Assembly (NCBI GenBank): GCA_001931875.2
Contig: MSJH02000539.1
Coordinates: 38,841-102,840, forward strand
Direction of reading: 5' to 3'
Length of the DNA: 64,000 nucleotides
DNA from: Byssochlamys sp. IMV 00236
Lineage: Eukaryota; Ascomycota; Eurotiomycetes; Eurotiales; Thermoascaceae
The position numbers and the translations under genes were made by a program. Each line of letters starts with the position of its first letter. Position 1 is the stretch's first letter. The notes below the pieces were generated by a model. That model did not search any database. It was not told the DNA's origin and saw nothing but the letters and a program-made list of their open reading frames with translations. Below, in pieces: positions 1 to 11,650 of the stretch.

Positions 1-30
1 TTTATTCAGGTCATTCGCATGAAAAAAAAA

Positions 31-51
31 NNNNNNNNNNNNNNNNNNNNN
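31..51. other. Assembly gap (run of N) in an A-rich tract
   Basis: Twenty-one N characters flanked on both sides by adenine runs. This is a scaffold gap or unresolved homopolymer near the left edge of the window, not a biological feature. Confidence 0.95.
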
Positions 52-760
52 AAGAAAAAAAAAAAAAAAGGAAATGACTCAATTGTGGAGAGATATTAAG
101 AGTTAAAGAAATATTGCAGAATTGATAATCTATGATTATCCTAGCTGTGCTGTTCTTGCGATAGTTTGACACAACGGTCCATAGAAATACTTAGGTCCTG
201 TGTATAGAAAATTCTTCCTTCGCATCTAATTACTCCATGTATCTAACGTCCAATTGTGTCCTTCTCTGGGCCACATGAGTCTAGACTTCGTTTACTACTA
301 GGGCAAAAGTGCCGAACTTCATCCTCACCGGCTCACGGTGATTAATTAATTAGTTAAAAAAAAAATTCCTTAGTCTCCGCCCCGGAATAATGGCCCAAGG
401 AATAAGTATGGGACTACTGTAGTGGGATTATTCGAATAACGGATTTTCGTTCGTCAGTCTTTGATTCTTTTACGAGAGACGTCCAACGTCCACCTTATGC
501 TATTATTGTGTGATGCGTCTTCTGGGTATAATTGTTTCTTTGAGATAGGACTGAGAGATAATGTAATAATGCCATGCTTTCTTCCTTATCTATGGCGTCT
601 TGGTTTTGCAATATGTTCGGCTGTCGTTATGCTTGATAGCATGGCATCCTTATTTACATCGTTAACTATGTATAGATGTTACTATGTACTTGTTTCATTT
701 CTCGTGATGCGTTGAGTGATCTCATTGTATCCTCGACTGAATGGGCCCAGGACGGTAATA
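52..760. other. Gene-free left edge
   Basis: No supported gene between the gap and the 3' end of the first regulator gene. An 84-codon open frame at 461-715 (+) has no family resemblance and is treated as chance. The stretch presumably holds the 3' UTR of the minus-strand gene to its right. Confidence 0.5.
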
Positions 761-3491
761 TCAGCCTAGAAACTCGCCGTCTGCGAGTGCGATCCACGGC
801 AAGTCCTCTGCCCAACAGCGTTGCATAAGTGTGCGTGCATTTTGGACCTGAAGCAAAATTCAAGTCAATAAAAAGGAAATAGACAGTAGTAACAAGCGAC
901 GACAGCTACAACCTACCTGCTTTAGACCTGCTATCTCCATGCCCTTGATCCTGTCCAGAATTTCTAGCCGCTCTAGCGGATCCTGCGTTTCACAACCAGC
1001 TGTGAATATGGGAAAGATGACTGACATTTCAGGGGGGCTTCCAATGGGGACTTTTCTCAGGACGCCAAAGAGTTCTTTTAAACACGCGTGGAATTCTGGA
1101 CTAGATGGCGACGTATTGAGAACTCGACGGTGTAGATGTACCATCGCGGCCCAGTGGAAGGCTTGATCGATAGAAATAGCCTCCACACTTTCCACGTCTT
1201 CATCGTGCGCTCCTCGAATCTTGCCGTACTCTCGGAGCTCCTGCATGTCGTGTAGTAAGCTTTCTGCAGCTAGGACAATATCCGGGGAAGGTCCCCAATC
1301 TGCGAGAAATCTTCCTGTCTCATCGAAGCGTTCATTATCGCAGCGGTGGGTAAGATCACCTAAACGAGAGAGGAACGATTGTGTGACTGGAGTGAAGCCC
1401 ATGAAACAATCGACCTGGAATTTCGTTTCTTCCTCAATGCTTGAGCCAGGAATGGGTGAAGACCAGCATTCGCCGCCAAAGAGAGGAGGGTCACTGTGCC
1501 GGCAAGATAGCCCTCCAAATATGTCAAGATACGTGATCCATCGCGAAAGGAATATGGCTATCTTGTTCCCCAGACGGGCTAGTCGATGTTCTTCTCGCGC
1601 TACAAAGAGATCGCGCGCCAATTTCAGATGGCTCTGCCAAGGAATTGGGACCTCGAACGTGCTTGGTGAAACGATCTTCAGGGAGAGCAACATGATAGCT
1701 GTTGCCAGATGGCTATCCGTGACATTCTCTTGAGGATCGTTCAGGGCCTGCCGCAAGGTTGGGAAGACATCACTGACCCAGTGTGCGATTCGATTCGCTG
1801 GCTCGGGATGCTGCAGATATCTTGCACGATGACTGGCAGAGTACGCCAAAAGAAGATTCAACAGATTAGGGTCACTCACAGCCACTATTATAGGTTAGCC
1901 AAAGCGCAGTACCCCAGGGATATTGTACTTACTCGAAGGCAAAACAGACACAAACGGATTTTCCGAGCAGTGGTGTGGCACAAGTATACGCGCAGTGTGG
2001 TTCAGAAAATGATGAAAATACATTAGATTGATCGGATTCTCGAGGAGTGCAGATGGCAGAGGAGATAAGTATCTCGGTATATTGACTGGAACTGGTTGCC
2101 TGTAATAGTCACCTTTGATAACAGTATCATTTCCCGGAGTGGATATCGTTTGCGGTGATTGTACTTGTAGGCTACCCTCCGTTTGTTCCTCTGGGTTCGC
2201 ATGCTTGAGAGCAGCGATGTCGTCATTCTTGTTGAGATCATGGTCAGGATAGCCATAGTCGTATCCATAACTGTCAGCAGCACGAAGTGTGCCGCTGTCC
2301 GGCTTCAACTCATCCCCAGCACTCGCGCGAAGGGCATTGGTCTCAGAATCTGGTTCCGCAGAATGAGATAATAAGGAGTGGACAGATACACGCCGCAGGG
2401 CTGTTGAGCCATCAATTAAAGCAAAAGACTTGCTGAGGCTATTGGTATAAACATCGCCGGATACCCCTGAAAGGCTTGCAGGTGATAGGGGGGTACACTG
2501 ATGTCGCCGCTCACCAGAACGTATATCAGACTTACTTCCCTGGAGAACTGGTCTGTCACCAATGCTGGCCGGACTGTCTATCAGCGAGACGATTTTGTTC
2601 TCGTCGTACCCTGGAAAAGACGAGAAAGGATAACTGGAAAGTCGTATGCGCTTGGCAGAATACTCTGAGCCTCTGTCATCGCCGATAGAGGGGCTCTCTT
2701 GCGTGTCGGGCTGCGCATTCCACGATTGGCGAAGAAATGACGTGGGCTGAGAGACAAACCTTCCACTAATACTGAACGGTGACATGCGGGGACAGTTGGT
2801 TTCGTGGATGTCTATGTTGAATGGTTGGTCGTATACTGCACAAGAGTGTGTTGCCTCAGATGGTTCGACCATTCCCTGCCAAAGTCCGCCAGGCGGAGTA
2901 GCATCCTGTCCAGTCCAGTCACTGGCAGCGCTTGGAGGTTCTTGATTAGACGCGCTCAATAGATCGCCATCAGGCTGATCATCTCTTCCAAAAGTGGCAA
3001 TCGTAGCTGTTGAAACATGCTGCGAGTGTGGCCTGGATACTGCATTTTGTTCTGGGTTATTTGACCCCTGGACGTCCAGAGAGATCGACGATTGTCCCTG
3101 GTGATCGGACGCAGAAAATACCTGGAATGACTGCGGTATTTGGTGCTCGAATGAAACTACACTAGAAACGGGGCTATAGGACTGAAATCCAATAGGTTTC
3201 TTCTTGGTCCTCCCTTCCCAGTTCAGGCGGATACTGTAGTCGCAGGTCTCACCTTGTCGTTGACAATTAAGACAGGAAGGTTTTTCTTCGCCACTAGCAA
3301 ATTGTCAATAGAGGACATTGTAGCCGTAATTATATAATTTACTCACCATTTAACCTTCCGTCCCTTACATGGCCTAATGGTTGAGTCAATTATCTGCACC
3401 AGTCATATTCAAACATATAGGAGCCTTACCAGCATCCGTTGCGGCTCCTCCGTTTGGGTTCGGGAGCACCTGGCCTCTTAGGGCGAGGCAT
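761..3491 (-). CDS. Zn(II)2Cys6 fungal transcription factor
   Basis: Binuclear zinc-cluster regulator of unknown target genes, expected in the nucleus. Five exons on the minus strand: 3491-3430, 3373-3347, 3293-1933, 1884-917 and 847-761 (2505 nt, 834 aa). The first two short exons are needed to complete the cluster, which starts at residue 20 as C-x2-C-x6-C-x6-C-x2-C-x6-C and is followed by basic residues. The long Ser/Pro-rich middle is typical linker. Exon 4 carries the fungal-specific transcription factor domain (Fungal_trans_2 type). The small last exon adds a C-terminal helix ending W-A-E-D-L-P-W-I-A-L, which resembles the ending of this family. The start is the only ATG in frame before the cluster. 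Divergent from the AIG1-like gene, 658 bp away. The target pathway cannot be read from sequence. Confidence 0.9.
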
Positions 3492-4149
3492 ATGGCCTTA
3501 GTAACGACTGATCTCTATCTCGTGAATTTGTGACTTTGTATAAACCCCGGTTCCACAAGGGTCCAACTATATCTGACGACACAGCCATCCAGTTGATCTA
3601 GCGTTGATGCAGTGATAAGAGTAGATAGTTACTTCTGAATCTCAGCTCAGGATGAGGCAGGACAGTTGAGTATATGGTCTATCTTCGTGTAGGTAGACAG
3701 AGACTTATCGATTGCTTGATTTCTGGTTCCAGCGCTGGAAGTCCAACTGGTCTGATAAGAACGGTGAAGAGGAGATTTCCCTTGTTCCAACAGTTCTCGG
3801 TCCGTATACCCTCCCAAACAGTCGAGCTGACAGAGTGTCTTAACTTCCAGAGATCAGACACGCAATCCGAAGTGAACCGTCATCAAGAGGCATCCAAACA
3901 CCACTCGCAGACAATCATCAGCGACGAGTCAGCCAGAGATAAGCCCCGCGATAATGTTTTCCCGGTGTTGCTAGTGCTGACTCAGCGGATAAGCACACGT
4001 GGGTCTGATCGGGCTCGGAGTCTCGGGACGATGAAGTCATCGCCGGCTGAAACTCCCCAGATTTTTAATCCCTTGTTTAATACTTGTTCTGTTCGTGTGC
4101 ACTTTCGGTTTCGTTTTTTCTGTATAGTCCTCAATAAATTGTTCGTTCA
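3492..4149. promoter_or_regulatory. Divergent intergenic promoter region
   Basis: 658 bp between the start codons of the minus-strand zinc-cluster gene and the plus-strand AIG1-like gene, so it must hold both promoters. I identified no specific operator. A long open frame that crosses into the AIG1 gene (3674-4285) is not coding: the real frame and introns of that gene contradict it. Confidence 0.5.
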
Positions 4150-5212
4150 ATGGCATCGTCAAAAGCTTCTGAGTCGCTCATTAACAAGCATCCTCTCCAG
4201 AGACTGCCAAGTCCCTCGAGAGGTGTTTCTGCTATTGTTCATGTCCGTCGGCTATAAACTTAACCTTTACTCGACCCGTGGCTGACTCTCGTACAGTGGA
4301 CTGGTCTTGCAAGCTTTATATGGTCTTTTAATTTGTGAGTTGTGCAGATAGAGATAAATGAAATGGACTTTCGCTCACATAACGAATAGTATGATCGAGA
4401 ATCCAAACCATGCGTGAGTACACTGCTGCCTGCTCTGGAGGGACAATCCGTTAACCTCAGTAGGAACGAGGCATACGGTTGGCATTTTCAATATTTGACT
4501 GTTATTGGCCTTACGCTGGCGACAGTCACCTTCGCGATCGGTCTCCTTGCCGATATAACGCTCTCTCCGCGATTGTTTCTGGCAAAAAATCTTCTTTCGA
4601 TCTGCAGTACTCCTCTGGAAGTGCTCATTAGCATTCTGTACTGGGGTCTCCGTTTGGTTTGTAACCCGTCTCTATCCATGAGGCAGTTTCTTACGATCTT
4701 CAGATTGATACACGCTTGGTTATCCCAGACTGGGCATATATTCCTCTCAATGCCGGTGAGTACCCTTCCAGTCAGCGTAGGTGATTTTGCTAACTCTAGC
4801 GTAGATCTTAGCTTTCACGCGGTGCCCGCCATTGTGATGCTGATCGACCTACTATTGCTTTCGCCTCCTTGGACCATCACAATCTTCCCAGCTATCGGGT
4901 TGTCAAGCACTATCGCCTTTGGCTATTGGTTTTGGATAGAGAGATGCTACGCACACAATGGATGGTATGAGAGGCCTCGTTCAGAGTGTGAACGTGGGTG
5001 GGACACCGTATGCTAACATAAACAGGTACCCGTATCCCATCTTCGAGCGGTTGCCCACTGAAGGCCGGATTGGTCTGTTCGCTCTTAGCGCTGTGGTAAT
5101 GGCATTCAGCACTAGCACATTGAAGTGGCTCTATGGTCGGGTCAATGGATATGGCACGTCTACCCGCGCGACTTCTCGACCCGGAGCTGTCAAACAGAAT
5201 GGCGGTCTGTAG
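4150..5212 (+). CDS. FAR-17a/AIG1-like membrane protein
   Basis: Multi-pass ER-type membrane protein of the FAR-17a/AIG1 family. Animal members (AIG1, ADTRP) hydrolyse fatty-acid esters of hydroxy fatty acids using a Thr and a His. Seven exons: 4150-4242, 4297-4334, 4390-4413, 4461-4656, 4704-4755, 4805-4964 and 5026-5212 (750 nt, 249 aa). A longer unspliced frame exists across exons 4-6, but only splicing out the 47- and 49-nt introns restores the family sequence (I-D-T-R-L-V-I-P-D-W then D-L-S-F-H). The candidate catalytic pair is Thr65 (in Q-Y-L-T) and His139 (in S-F-H-A-V-P). The C-terminal H-N-G-W-Y-P-Y-P-I-F motif is conserved in the family. Intron 1 uses an unusual GTCCGT donor. The substrate in fungi is not known to me. 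Confidence 0.88.
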
Positions 5213-5878
5213 GTCCGCCTTCCTCTAGTCTTTTTAACTGAAGGAGCCGGACATTGAGTGTCGTTTTGCCGTTTCCTCAAAGTCCATGGAGAGCATGGAG
5301 AGCATATAAACCGACCAGCAACATAGGTATATAACTTTTTGACGATCTGTATCATTGGAGATGGATATAACGACGATGGAAACACACCGTACATCACTGT
5401 ATAGCATGTCCTCACATATTGCATGAAGTCAATTCTCCGCTGGAATTACGGAGGTGTCTTCTCTATGAAATGCACGTGGTAAGGTTCTTGTCCATATGAT
5501 CCTAAAGTAGTTGGTAGTACTTAAGCTGAGCACGGACTCGGTCGTTATCCACTCATTATGCGTAAACAAAATAGCAGGCCTAACAGCCTAGAATTAGAGA
5601 GAGAGAAAAACATAATCTGCCTTTTGTCATAAAGTGTGCCAGTTCCCTGTGCGAAGAAACAAAAAATACCACAAAACTACCCTCTTCAAGCACTTTTGCC
5701 CGGGTTTTCCATTTCCATGATCGAATGATGGTTGGTTGTTGCTTATGTAACGCGACGGTCAAGCTCCCGCAACCTTTGACGCTTTGATGCTCATACGACC
5801 ATCGAAGCCTTTACCAGAGCTCCAGACATTCACCACCGCTAAGAGCACCAGTCGATTATTTGACAGGCTTGATTTGCA
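5213..5878. other. Intergenic, no gene seen
   Basis: 666 bp between the AIG1-like gene and pam17, both on the plus strand. It should contain the terminator of the first and the promoter of the second. The short open frames on the minus strand look random. Confidence 0.5.
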
Positions 5879-6760
5879 ATGCATATCACAGCTCTAAACG
5901 CATCTTTGCGCACCGCTGCGCTGGGGACCCGGATCTCCTCCGGCCCTCTTGCGCCATTTGCGTATTCCACCAGTTCGTTCCAGCAGTCTTGCCGCAGCAT
6001 CTCGACGAAGCAGCGAAGACAACCAGCAGGCACGGTTTCAAAATGTCAAAACAACCTTCCTTTCCAGAGTCCCATACAGGCAAACGTCCTGAAGTCATCG
6101 CGGTCCCAGCATGTTCAGAGCATCGCTAAGGTCGCCGTCCAGCGGTCCTGCATCCGTTCCAACTCCACCACCTCGGCTGCCTCTGCAAAGACGTCTTCAT
6201 ACAACCAAGACGCTCCTCTCGACTGGAACACATTCTTCAAGCTTCGTACCTCCCGGAGACGATACTCGCTTGGTTCTTCGATCGTTGCCTCCATAGCCAG
6301 TACCGCCATTGGCGTTCAGATCCTCTCGTCCCAAGACCTAGAAAACCTGGGAGCACAAGTGATGGGCCTTGACCCTTTCGTTGTCCTGGGACTGGCGACA
6401 GCTGCTTGCGGTGCTGTTGGTTGGCTGGCTGGTCCTTTCCTCGGAAATGCTGTCTGGGGACTGGTCCACCGACGATACAAGTCTGGAGTTGCGGTGGTGA
6501 GTTCCCCTCTCATTATCTGTGAAGATCTTGCAGATCAATCATCCCATATAGCAAGGAACAGTGCTAAATAACACCCATAACAGAAAGAAAAGGAATTCTA
6601 CAACAGAATCAAGCGTCACCGCGTGGACCCCTCTTCCAACTCCCTCGCCAACCCCGTCCCAGATTACTATGGTGAGAAGATTGGCAGCGTCCAGGGCTAC
6701 CGCCAGTGGCTCAAGGACCAGAGAGCCTACAACCGAAAGAAGAACAGATTCATCCTGTGA
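5879..6760 (+). CDS. pam17: Pam17, presequence-translocase motor subunit
   Basis: Subunit of the TIM23-associated import motor (PAM complex) in the mitochondrial inner membrane, needed to organise Pam18-Pam16 during matrix protein import. Two exons, 5879-6496 and 6584-6760, split by an 87-nt GTGAGT intron (795 nt, 264 aa). The N-terminus is rich in Arg/Ser and poor in acids, as expected of a cleavable presequence. The family core begins near residue 118 with L-D-W-N-T-F-F-K-L-R and R-R-R-Y, followed by two hydrophobic segments (S-S-I-V-A-S-I-A-S-T-A and D-P-F-V-V-L-G-L-A-T-A-A). The second exon begins K-E-K-E-F-Y-N-R-I-K-R-H-R-V-D and ends R-K-K-N-R-F-I-L. Order and length fit the family well. 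Housekeeping gene. Confidence 0.93.
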
Positions 6761-7575
6761 GGTATCATGATGTCATCTGATACGATCTTCTTTGTTTAAT
6801 AGCGTTGAGACTTCGGACTGTAGAGGCAAAAAACCGCCCTGGTGTAATATCATAGTTTTCACATAGCATTGAAATGATTTCTTTTGTGTCCTTCATGCTG
6901 TTTTTCTGGTAATACGTGCGGGATCCATATCATTAGCATCCTTTTGGCCGTAAAAGCTCGAGATATCTGTCCGATAACAGTACCTTTCGTGACTGAAGAC
7001 CGCACTTCAATATGTCGAATATTGAATGGCACGGAAGCAAGGTCTGACCTGAACGACTCGAATCGCTTGCTTGCTTTTAGTTCTAAGGGGTATTTGAACC
7101 CATATTTATCTCTGTAGGTATACAAAGAATCTAGTAATCAGGTAATCTAGGACGTTCTATCCCATAATCAGGATTCAAAGAACCTGCCGCGAACGGATGA
7201 TTGGCAGATCACTTGGCGTTCGCTTTGTGCGCGTACACAATACTATCTATCCTTGCCAACTATAAAGATAACGGACTCCAAATATAAACATCACCTGAAA
7301 TTTTCAGTACGGAGATATTTCCCGATGATAAACTTTAATTTTTGATGTTGTGAACTAATTATTTGCAACTTTGCAAAACATGCGACTAACCACTTAGAAA
7401 AGACATGTAGTGGTACGCTGGATAGCAAATATGCCGTAGAAACCAAGACCGAAAACACCATTGCCCCTAAAAGTGCAACCAGCGGATAGTCCACACCTAG
7501 AACCAGACCCATCGCTCAAACACCGAAGTATTTACCCGCAGAAGCCAAATACGCGTCTGAGGAAATGTCGTTCAC
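6761..7575. other. Intergenic with a dispersed repeat copy
   Basis: 815 bp between pam17 and the RRM-like gene, which converge. It contains repeat copy A at 7013-7240. A 73-codon hydrophobic open frame at 7291-7512 (-) starts with ATG and looks membrane-like, but I recognise no family and do not call it a gene. Confidence 0.5.
7013..7240 (+). repeat. Dispersed repeat, copy A (about 228 bp)
   Basis: This stretch aligns end to end, in the same orientation, with 56335-56560. Blocks of near identity include TCAAAGAACCTGC and GGCGTTCGCTTTGTGC. Most differences in the conserved right half are C/T or G/A transitions. No coding sequence is visible. It is probably a relic of a transposable element scattered in the genome, decayed partly by transition mutation. 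Confidence 0.65.
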
Positions 7576-8943
7576 TTATTCCATGACTGGGCGAGCGGGA
7601 CGAGCACAAGGGTCAGGCGCAAAATCAAGACGACATCCTGAGAAGGAACGGCGGCCGCGAATTAGTCCAAAGGCGACAGCGGCCATCTTGATGGAGTGAA
7701 ACTGGATAGTAACCCTGCTCCCTTCTGGCTTGATCTCTTCGATTTCATTACCGCAAACAGATCCGATGACGAGAGAGACAAGTTCCTCATAAAGATCTTC
7801 TTCAAAGTCACGTATGACAACACAGCGCGTGTAACCCTCGTCAAGGATGAGGCCTTCCATCTCCGCGGACATTGGATAGGTCGGGGTCTCCAGCATCTTC
7901 ACGGAGACATTGTCCTTTCCGAAAGAGAGACCATACTTCGAAGCGTAGTCAACAAAGGCCTCTGCCTGACGCTGCTGGACAAAGGTAACCAGGGCAGTGT
8001 GGTGTCCCGTAATACTGCTGGTATTAAGGAGACGGGCAACGACAATCTCGCCACCACAGACCTGGCTAAGCAGAGTGTTCATGTCGATATCCAACGGCAG
8101 GTTCTCAACTTTAACAGTACGGAAAGCGTTTTTTTCTTCTGATCCTGGGATGTAGCGGATGCCATACTGGAAGAGCCATAGCTTAGAGGCAGTGCGGCCT
8201 CCAAAAAATGCGTAGCGGACAGCAGCGGCGTCTGTTTCCTCTTCTGGGTTGTCAAAAATGCTTGAGGATTCGAACGCCCAGGAAATCTTTCCGTCCCATG
8301 GAACAGGCTTCAGTGGCATTTTGTTGGGAAAATCGCCCATGACGCTCTGGTAGTCGGAGACGTTAGATGCTGATCTGCGATGAGTTGGCATGAAGTCCTA
8401 ACGCTTATAAGCACGCAAGAATTTATATATCACCAATGGAAATAAACATACACGTCTCTCTGGTTCTAGAACTGGGGTGTTTATGTCGTCCAGGAAAGAG
8501 TCAATGTTGCCGTTCTCGACAATCCAACAATCCGCTGACTCCTGTCGAGTGGGAGTGGCAGGCGGAGCTGCAATCATTAACATGGACTCGACAGGAGACT
8601 CGCGCTCCACGAAAGGGGCTTGGAGCACACTGCTATCCATTCTGCACTTCACATTCACCTCGAATCCCGAACCAACGTTCAGCTGAAAAGAGGACTCAGT
8701 GGTATCGACCAACCGTCCAACCCCATTATCAATCTTGCGCCCAGAGACGTCCGTCTTGACTTTTAGCTGATTCTCAAGATACTGTATCATTTTCTCATGT
8801 TTCTTCAGCTTATCTTCCATGGTGACAAGAGCACGCTCGAGCGATGCAACTCTGTATGCAGTATAGCGTTGATTCTCCACAGCAGCGTTACGGAGCTTGT
8901 AAACGCTATCAAGAAGCTGTCCGAGATCGCACTCTTCCGACAT
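7576..8943 (-). CDS. RRM-like RNA-binding protein with N-terminal coiled coil
   Basis: Two exons, 8943-8452 and 8397-7576, with a 54-nt GTATGT intron (1314 nt, 437 aa). Residues about 1-70 are charged and heptad-like (V-A-S-L-E-R-A-L-V-T-M-E-D-K-L), suggesting a coiled coil. The second half contains two stretches with the beta-alpha-beta pattern of divergent RNA-recognition motifs. One begins at F-R-T-V-K-V-E-N-L-P-L-D and ends near T-A-L-V-T-F. The other begins at T-R-C-V-V-I-R-D-F and ends at R-V-T-I-Q-F-H. The aromatic RNP residues are only partly kept, so RNA binding is inferred. Function unknown; it could act in mRNA processing or localisation. The spliced reading frame is well supported. 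Confidence 0.75.
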
Positions 8944-9866
8944 TTCTGCTAGACTCTAATTTCCAGTTATGTGAGAAAGAATATGCAGGTACGCGCAGAT
9001 GCTTGTAGATTATCACTTACTCTGCAGAAGCTGACTGACACGAAAACGGATTCCTGCAGCCAAATCACAGTTCGGAGGTATATCGAATCCTGAGTACTAT
9101 GGAGAGTTTCGCAAGCACCTCTCGCTCTGAGTCCTACCCACTCTTTGGAGACTCCTCTGGACGTCAAGAGAGTAGACTGGAACAGATGAAAAGAGAGAAG
9201 GAAGGGTCTTTCAAAGGACAGGAGCAGTTTCACCTCCCACCCTCCTGCCCTCTTGAGCGCGTTGTCCACATGGGGCAAGGCGTCTTCAGCACGTGATTCT
9301 TTGAAGTGAAAGTGAACTGTTATACAATGCCACTACAGAACTGTTTGGGACAGATCAATGCTTGTTGCTGTTACGATATGACATTTGTAAGTACAAAGAA
9401 AGTGCAGTCATGAATTAGGTATATTGAAGGACTGTTTACATGGTGCCTACTAGAGCCGGAGGCTTGGCAGACAACAAGACATATTAGTGTGAGCAATGAA
9501 ACACTTCAATACCATGATCGAAATATCATCAGAATAAGAAGCGGAAAGGCAGGTGTGAAAGGAGCTGCGGAAAGTGCTATGCACTGGACTTGTGGGGATA
9601 GTCTTCCCTCAATATAATATGACTACACGATCATTCTGCAAGCAACCACCACTTGGACATAACAATAAGGAAGGAAACAACGATACAGAAATAGTTTTAG
9701 ATACGTGTAAGTCCTTTCGTCGAAACCTCAAGGGTAGGCAAATCTCTCAATAAGATGCAGGCGCTTATACAAGCAGGTCGAAAATCATCATGCATTGGAG
9801 TCGAGACACTTTATCCTGAGTGAACCCTAAGAATGGCTTCACATTGTATCCGTAATGTAGTTTGCT
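8944..9866. other. Intergenic, no gene seen
   Basis: 923 bp between two minus-strand genes, holding the promoter of the RRM-like gene and the 3' region of the DUF4396 gene. A 103-codon minus-strand frame at 8967-9278 has no family features and would lie in the 5' leader of the RRM-like gene. Confidence 0.5.
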
Positions 9867-11024
9867 TCACGCGCATGGCTCTTTTACTTTGAATTTAATC
9901 AACAGCCAATTCATCGGTACGGCTGTCCAATGGCCCGCGAACATGCCGATCTGAAAGAAGCATATCAGATAGGATACTCTCTGACGGTGGGCAAGGCTAT
10001 TCAAAACATATCCGGCTAATTGCGAGGGAGCATACCTGCATCATCCACCAGTAAACAACATTGCTCACTTCCAACCTAAAGTTCCATATTGGAATCTGGT
10101 ATATTGCCATCCACCCGTACAGACCGATCTGGAACGAAGTCAATGACAGGAAATCGGCTTTTATCGACCGCCATATCGTCACGGGACCATAATCGCCTGA
10201 CATCGGGGCGATGGAGAAGTATTGAAATACAATTCCAAAAAGAAGAGCGAAGCCGTAGTCTCCAGGCGCAGGCGTATCAGATTTCATGCGTAGAGAAAGA
10301 TATGTAGGAGCCTAGAAATACGTACCAACTAGGAAAGCGACCCATAGTCGGTGGCCATTGATTTTGGCATCCGTCCCATAAACAAGCCATTCACCAACGA
10401 TATCTCCCAAGAGACATCCTGCTCCGCAATGGCACACTGCGACAGTTGTGGTTGCGAACATAGGCCGTGATGAGCCGCCCATGTGGTGGTGACCTTCCCC
10501 GTGGACCTCACTGTGGTGCTGGTCATGGCTATGGTCGTGTCCGTGTTCAAGTTCTTTATTCTCCATGTGGTCATGATGGTTTAGTTGACCATTTCCGCCA
10601 GGACTATACCGCAAGGAGCAATCAGCTTTGGATTATAGGTAGGATTTATGGAGATCTCAACCAGCGCGTACTTGCAATGACCATGTTGATGCTCACCGGT
10701 TGACTTAGAGGGTCTCTCTGGTTTTGTTGGCCGGCCATAATTGAAGTATACCCATAACGTGATTGGTGCAAGATATAACGAATTGAGGAGGTACACTGGA
10801 ATCCTACGGTCAAGAACAATGTCAGTTATCCGAAGCACTCCTTACCAAGAATTTATATAGCCGGAGACCACAACATGGAGGTAAACTTACATTATGCCCA
10901 TCATTGACCTCCATCCTCGGCGGAGAAGTATATCAAGCCCGATTACAATAGAAGCTATAAGCCCCAGACCAATAAAGATTGTTCCTATTATGACAAGCGA
11001 TAAAGGTGGATGATAGGTGCCCAT
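9867..11024 (-). CDS. DUF4396-domain multi-pass membrane protein
   Basis: Integral membrane protein with a DUF4396 domain, a family of unknown function often found in bacteria beside copper or oxidase genes. Five exons: 11024-10891, 10803-10672, 10603-10326, 10259-10036 and 9950-9867 (852 nt, 283 aa). The N-terminal helix (residues about 8-30) is followed by a cytosolic or luminal loop very rich in His (D-H-M-E-N-K, H-G-H-D-H-S-H-D-Q-H-H, G-E-G-H-H-H-M), a likely metal-binding segment. Family signatures are C-H-C-G-A-G-C-L-L-G-D, D-Y-G-F-A-L-L-F-G-I-V-F-Q-Y-F, P-M-S-G-D-Y-G, N-V-V-Y-W-W-M-M-Q-I-G-M and G-H-W-T-A-V-P-M-N-W. All splice sites are canonical GT-AG. A role in metal handling is plausible from the His and Cys content but is only inference. 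Confidence 0.87.
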
Positions 11025-11650
11025 AGTGTCCTACCACGGAGAGGGAAAATGAGCGATCTACTAACAAAGAATCGTAGATTCCAAGAAGCTGAAATTCGAT
11101 CCATGATCCTTATGTAGACTTATAAGGAACTCAATAATCAAGTTAAATGCTATTCCTGTCACCTTACTCAATGCCTGCTACCATCATATGTGCAGGTCAA
11201 TATTATTGCCACTCCACGCTAAACAACGCGAAAATATCGCATCGAGAACGAGCCTCTCATAGAGTTCAGTTGGATTTGGATGCCCCGCCGATACTTATGG
11301 AAAAGAATGTAAACTAGTGTATTTTGAATCTTGATGAATTAACAGAGATCGGCTGCTAGGGAATCTCACAGTGACGTCAGGCATTTGACGTTCGGAAGAC
11401 GTCCCGATCACCACCTCAACAACTGTTATTGACATAGGGAAAGTAAGCTAACTGGAAGACTCGAGCTACTATAGATTGAACTCGTAGGTAAGAATGGGTC
11501 TACTAAACATCCATGTCATAAGCGACCGGATGTCTGGCCTATCTTCTTCAAGAGGAACGCCTGCATTCATATTGGGTCTTGTCTGATGCTTATTTACAAG
11601 AGGTTATAGCTTCTAGATGCCAGAAAGAATGGAAGAGTGCCTACGGAAAC
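11025..11650. other. Intergenic, no gene seen
   Basis: 626 bp between the DUF4396 gene (its promoter side) and the 3' end of the first caleosin gene, both minus strand. No open frame worth calling. Confidence 0.5.

Noticed and set aside
1221..1733. 170-codon plus-strand frame opposite the first regulator
   Set aside because: Antisense to the conserved transcription-factor domain; no family features.
3674..4285. 203-codon open frame (+) across the AIG1 promoter
   Set aside because: It overlaps exon 1 of the AIG1-like gene in another frame, and the spliced AIG1 model explains the conserved sequence.
4657..4804. Unspliced open reading of the AIG1 gene, giving a longer protein
   Set aside because: The extra residues do not fit the family; two introns of 47 and 49 nt with good splice signals restore it.
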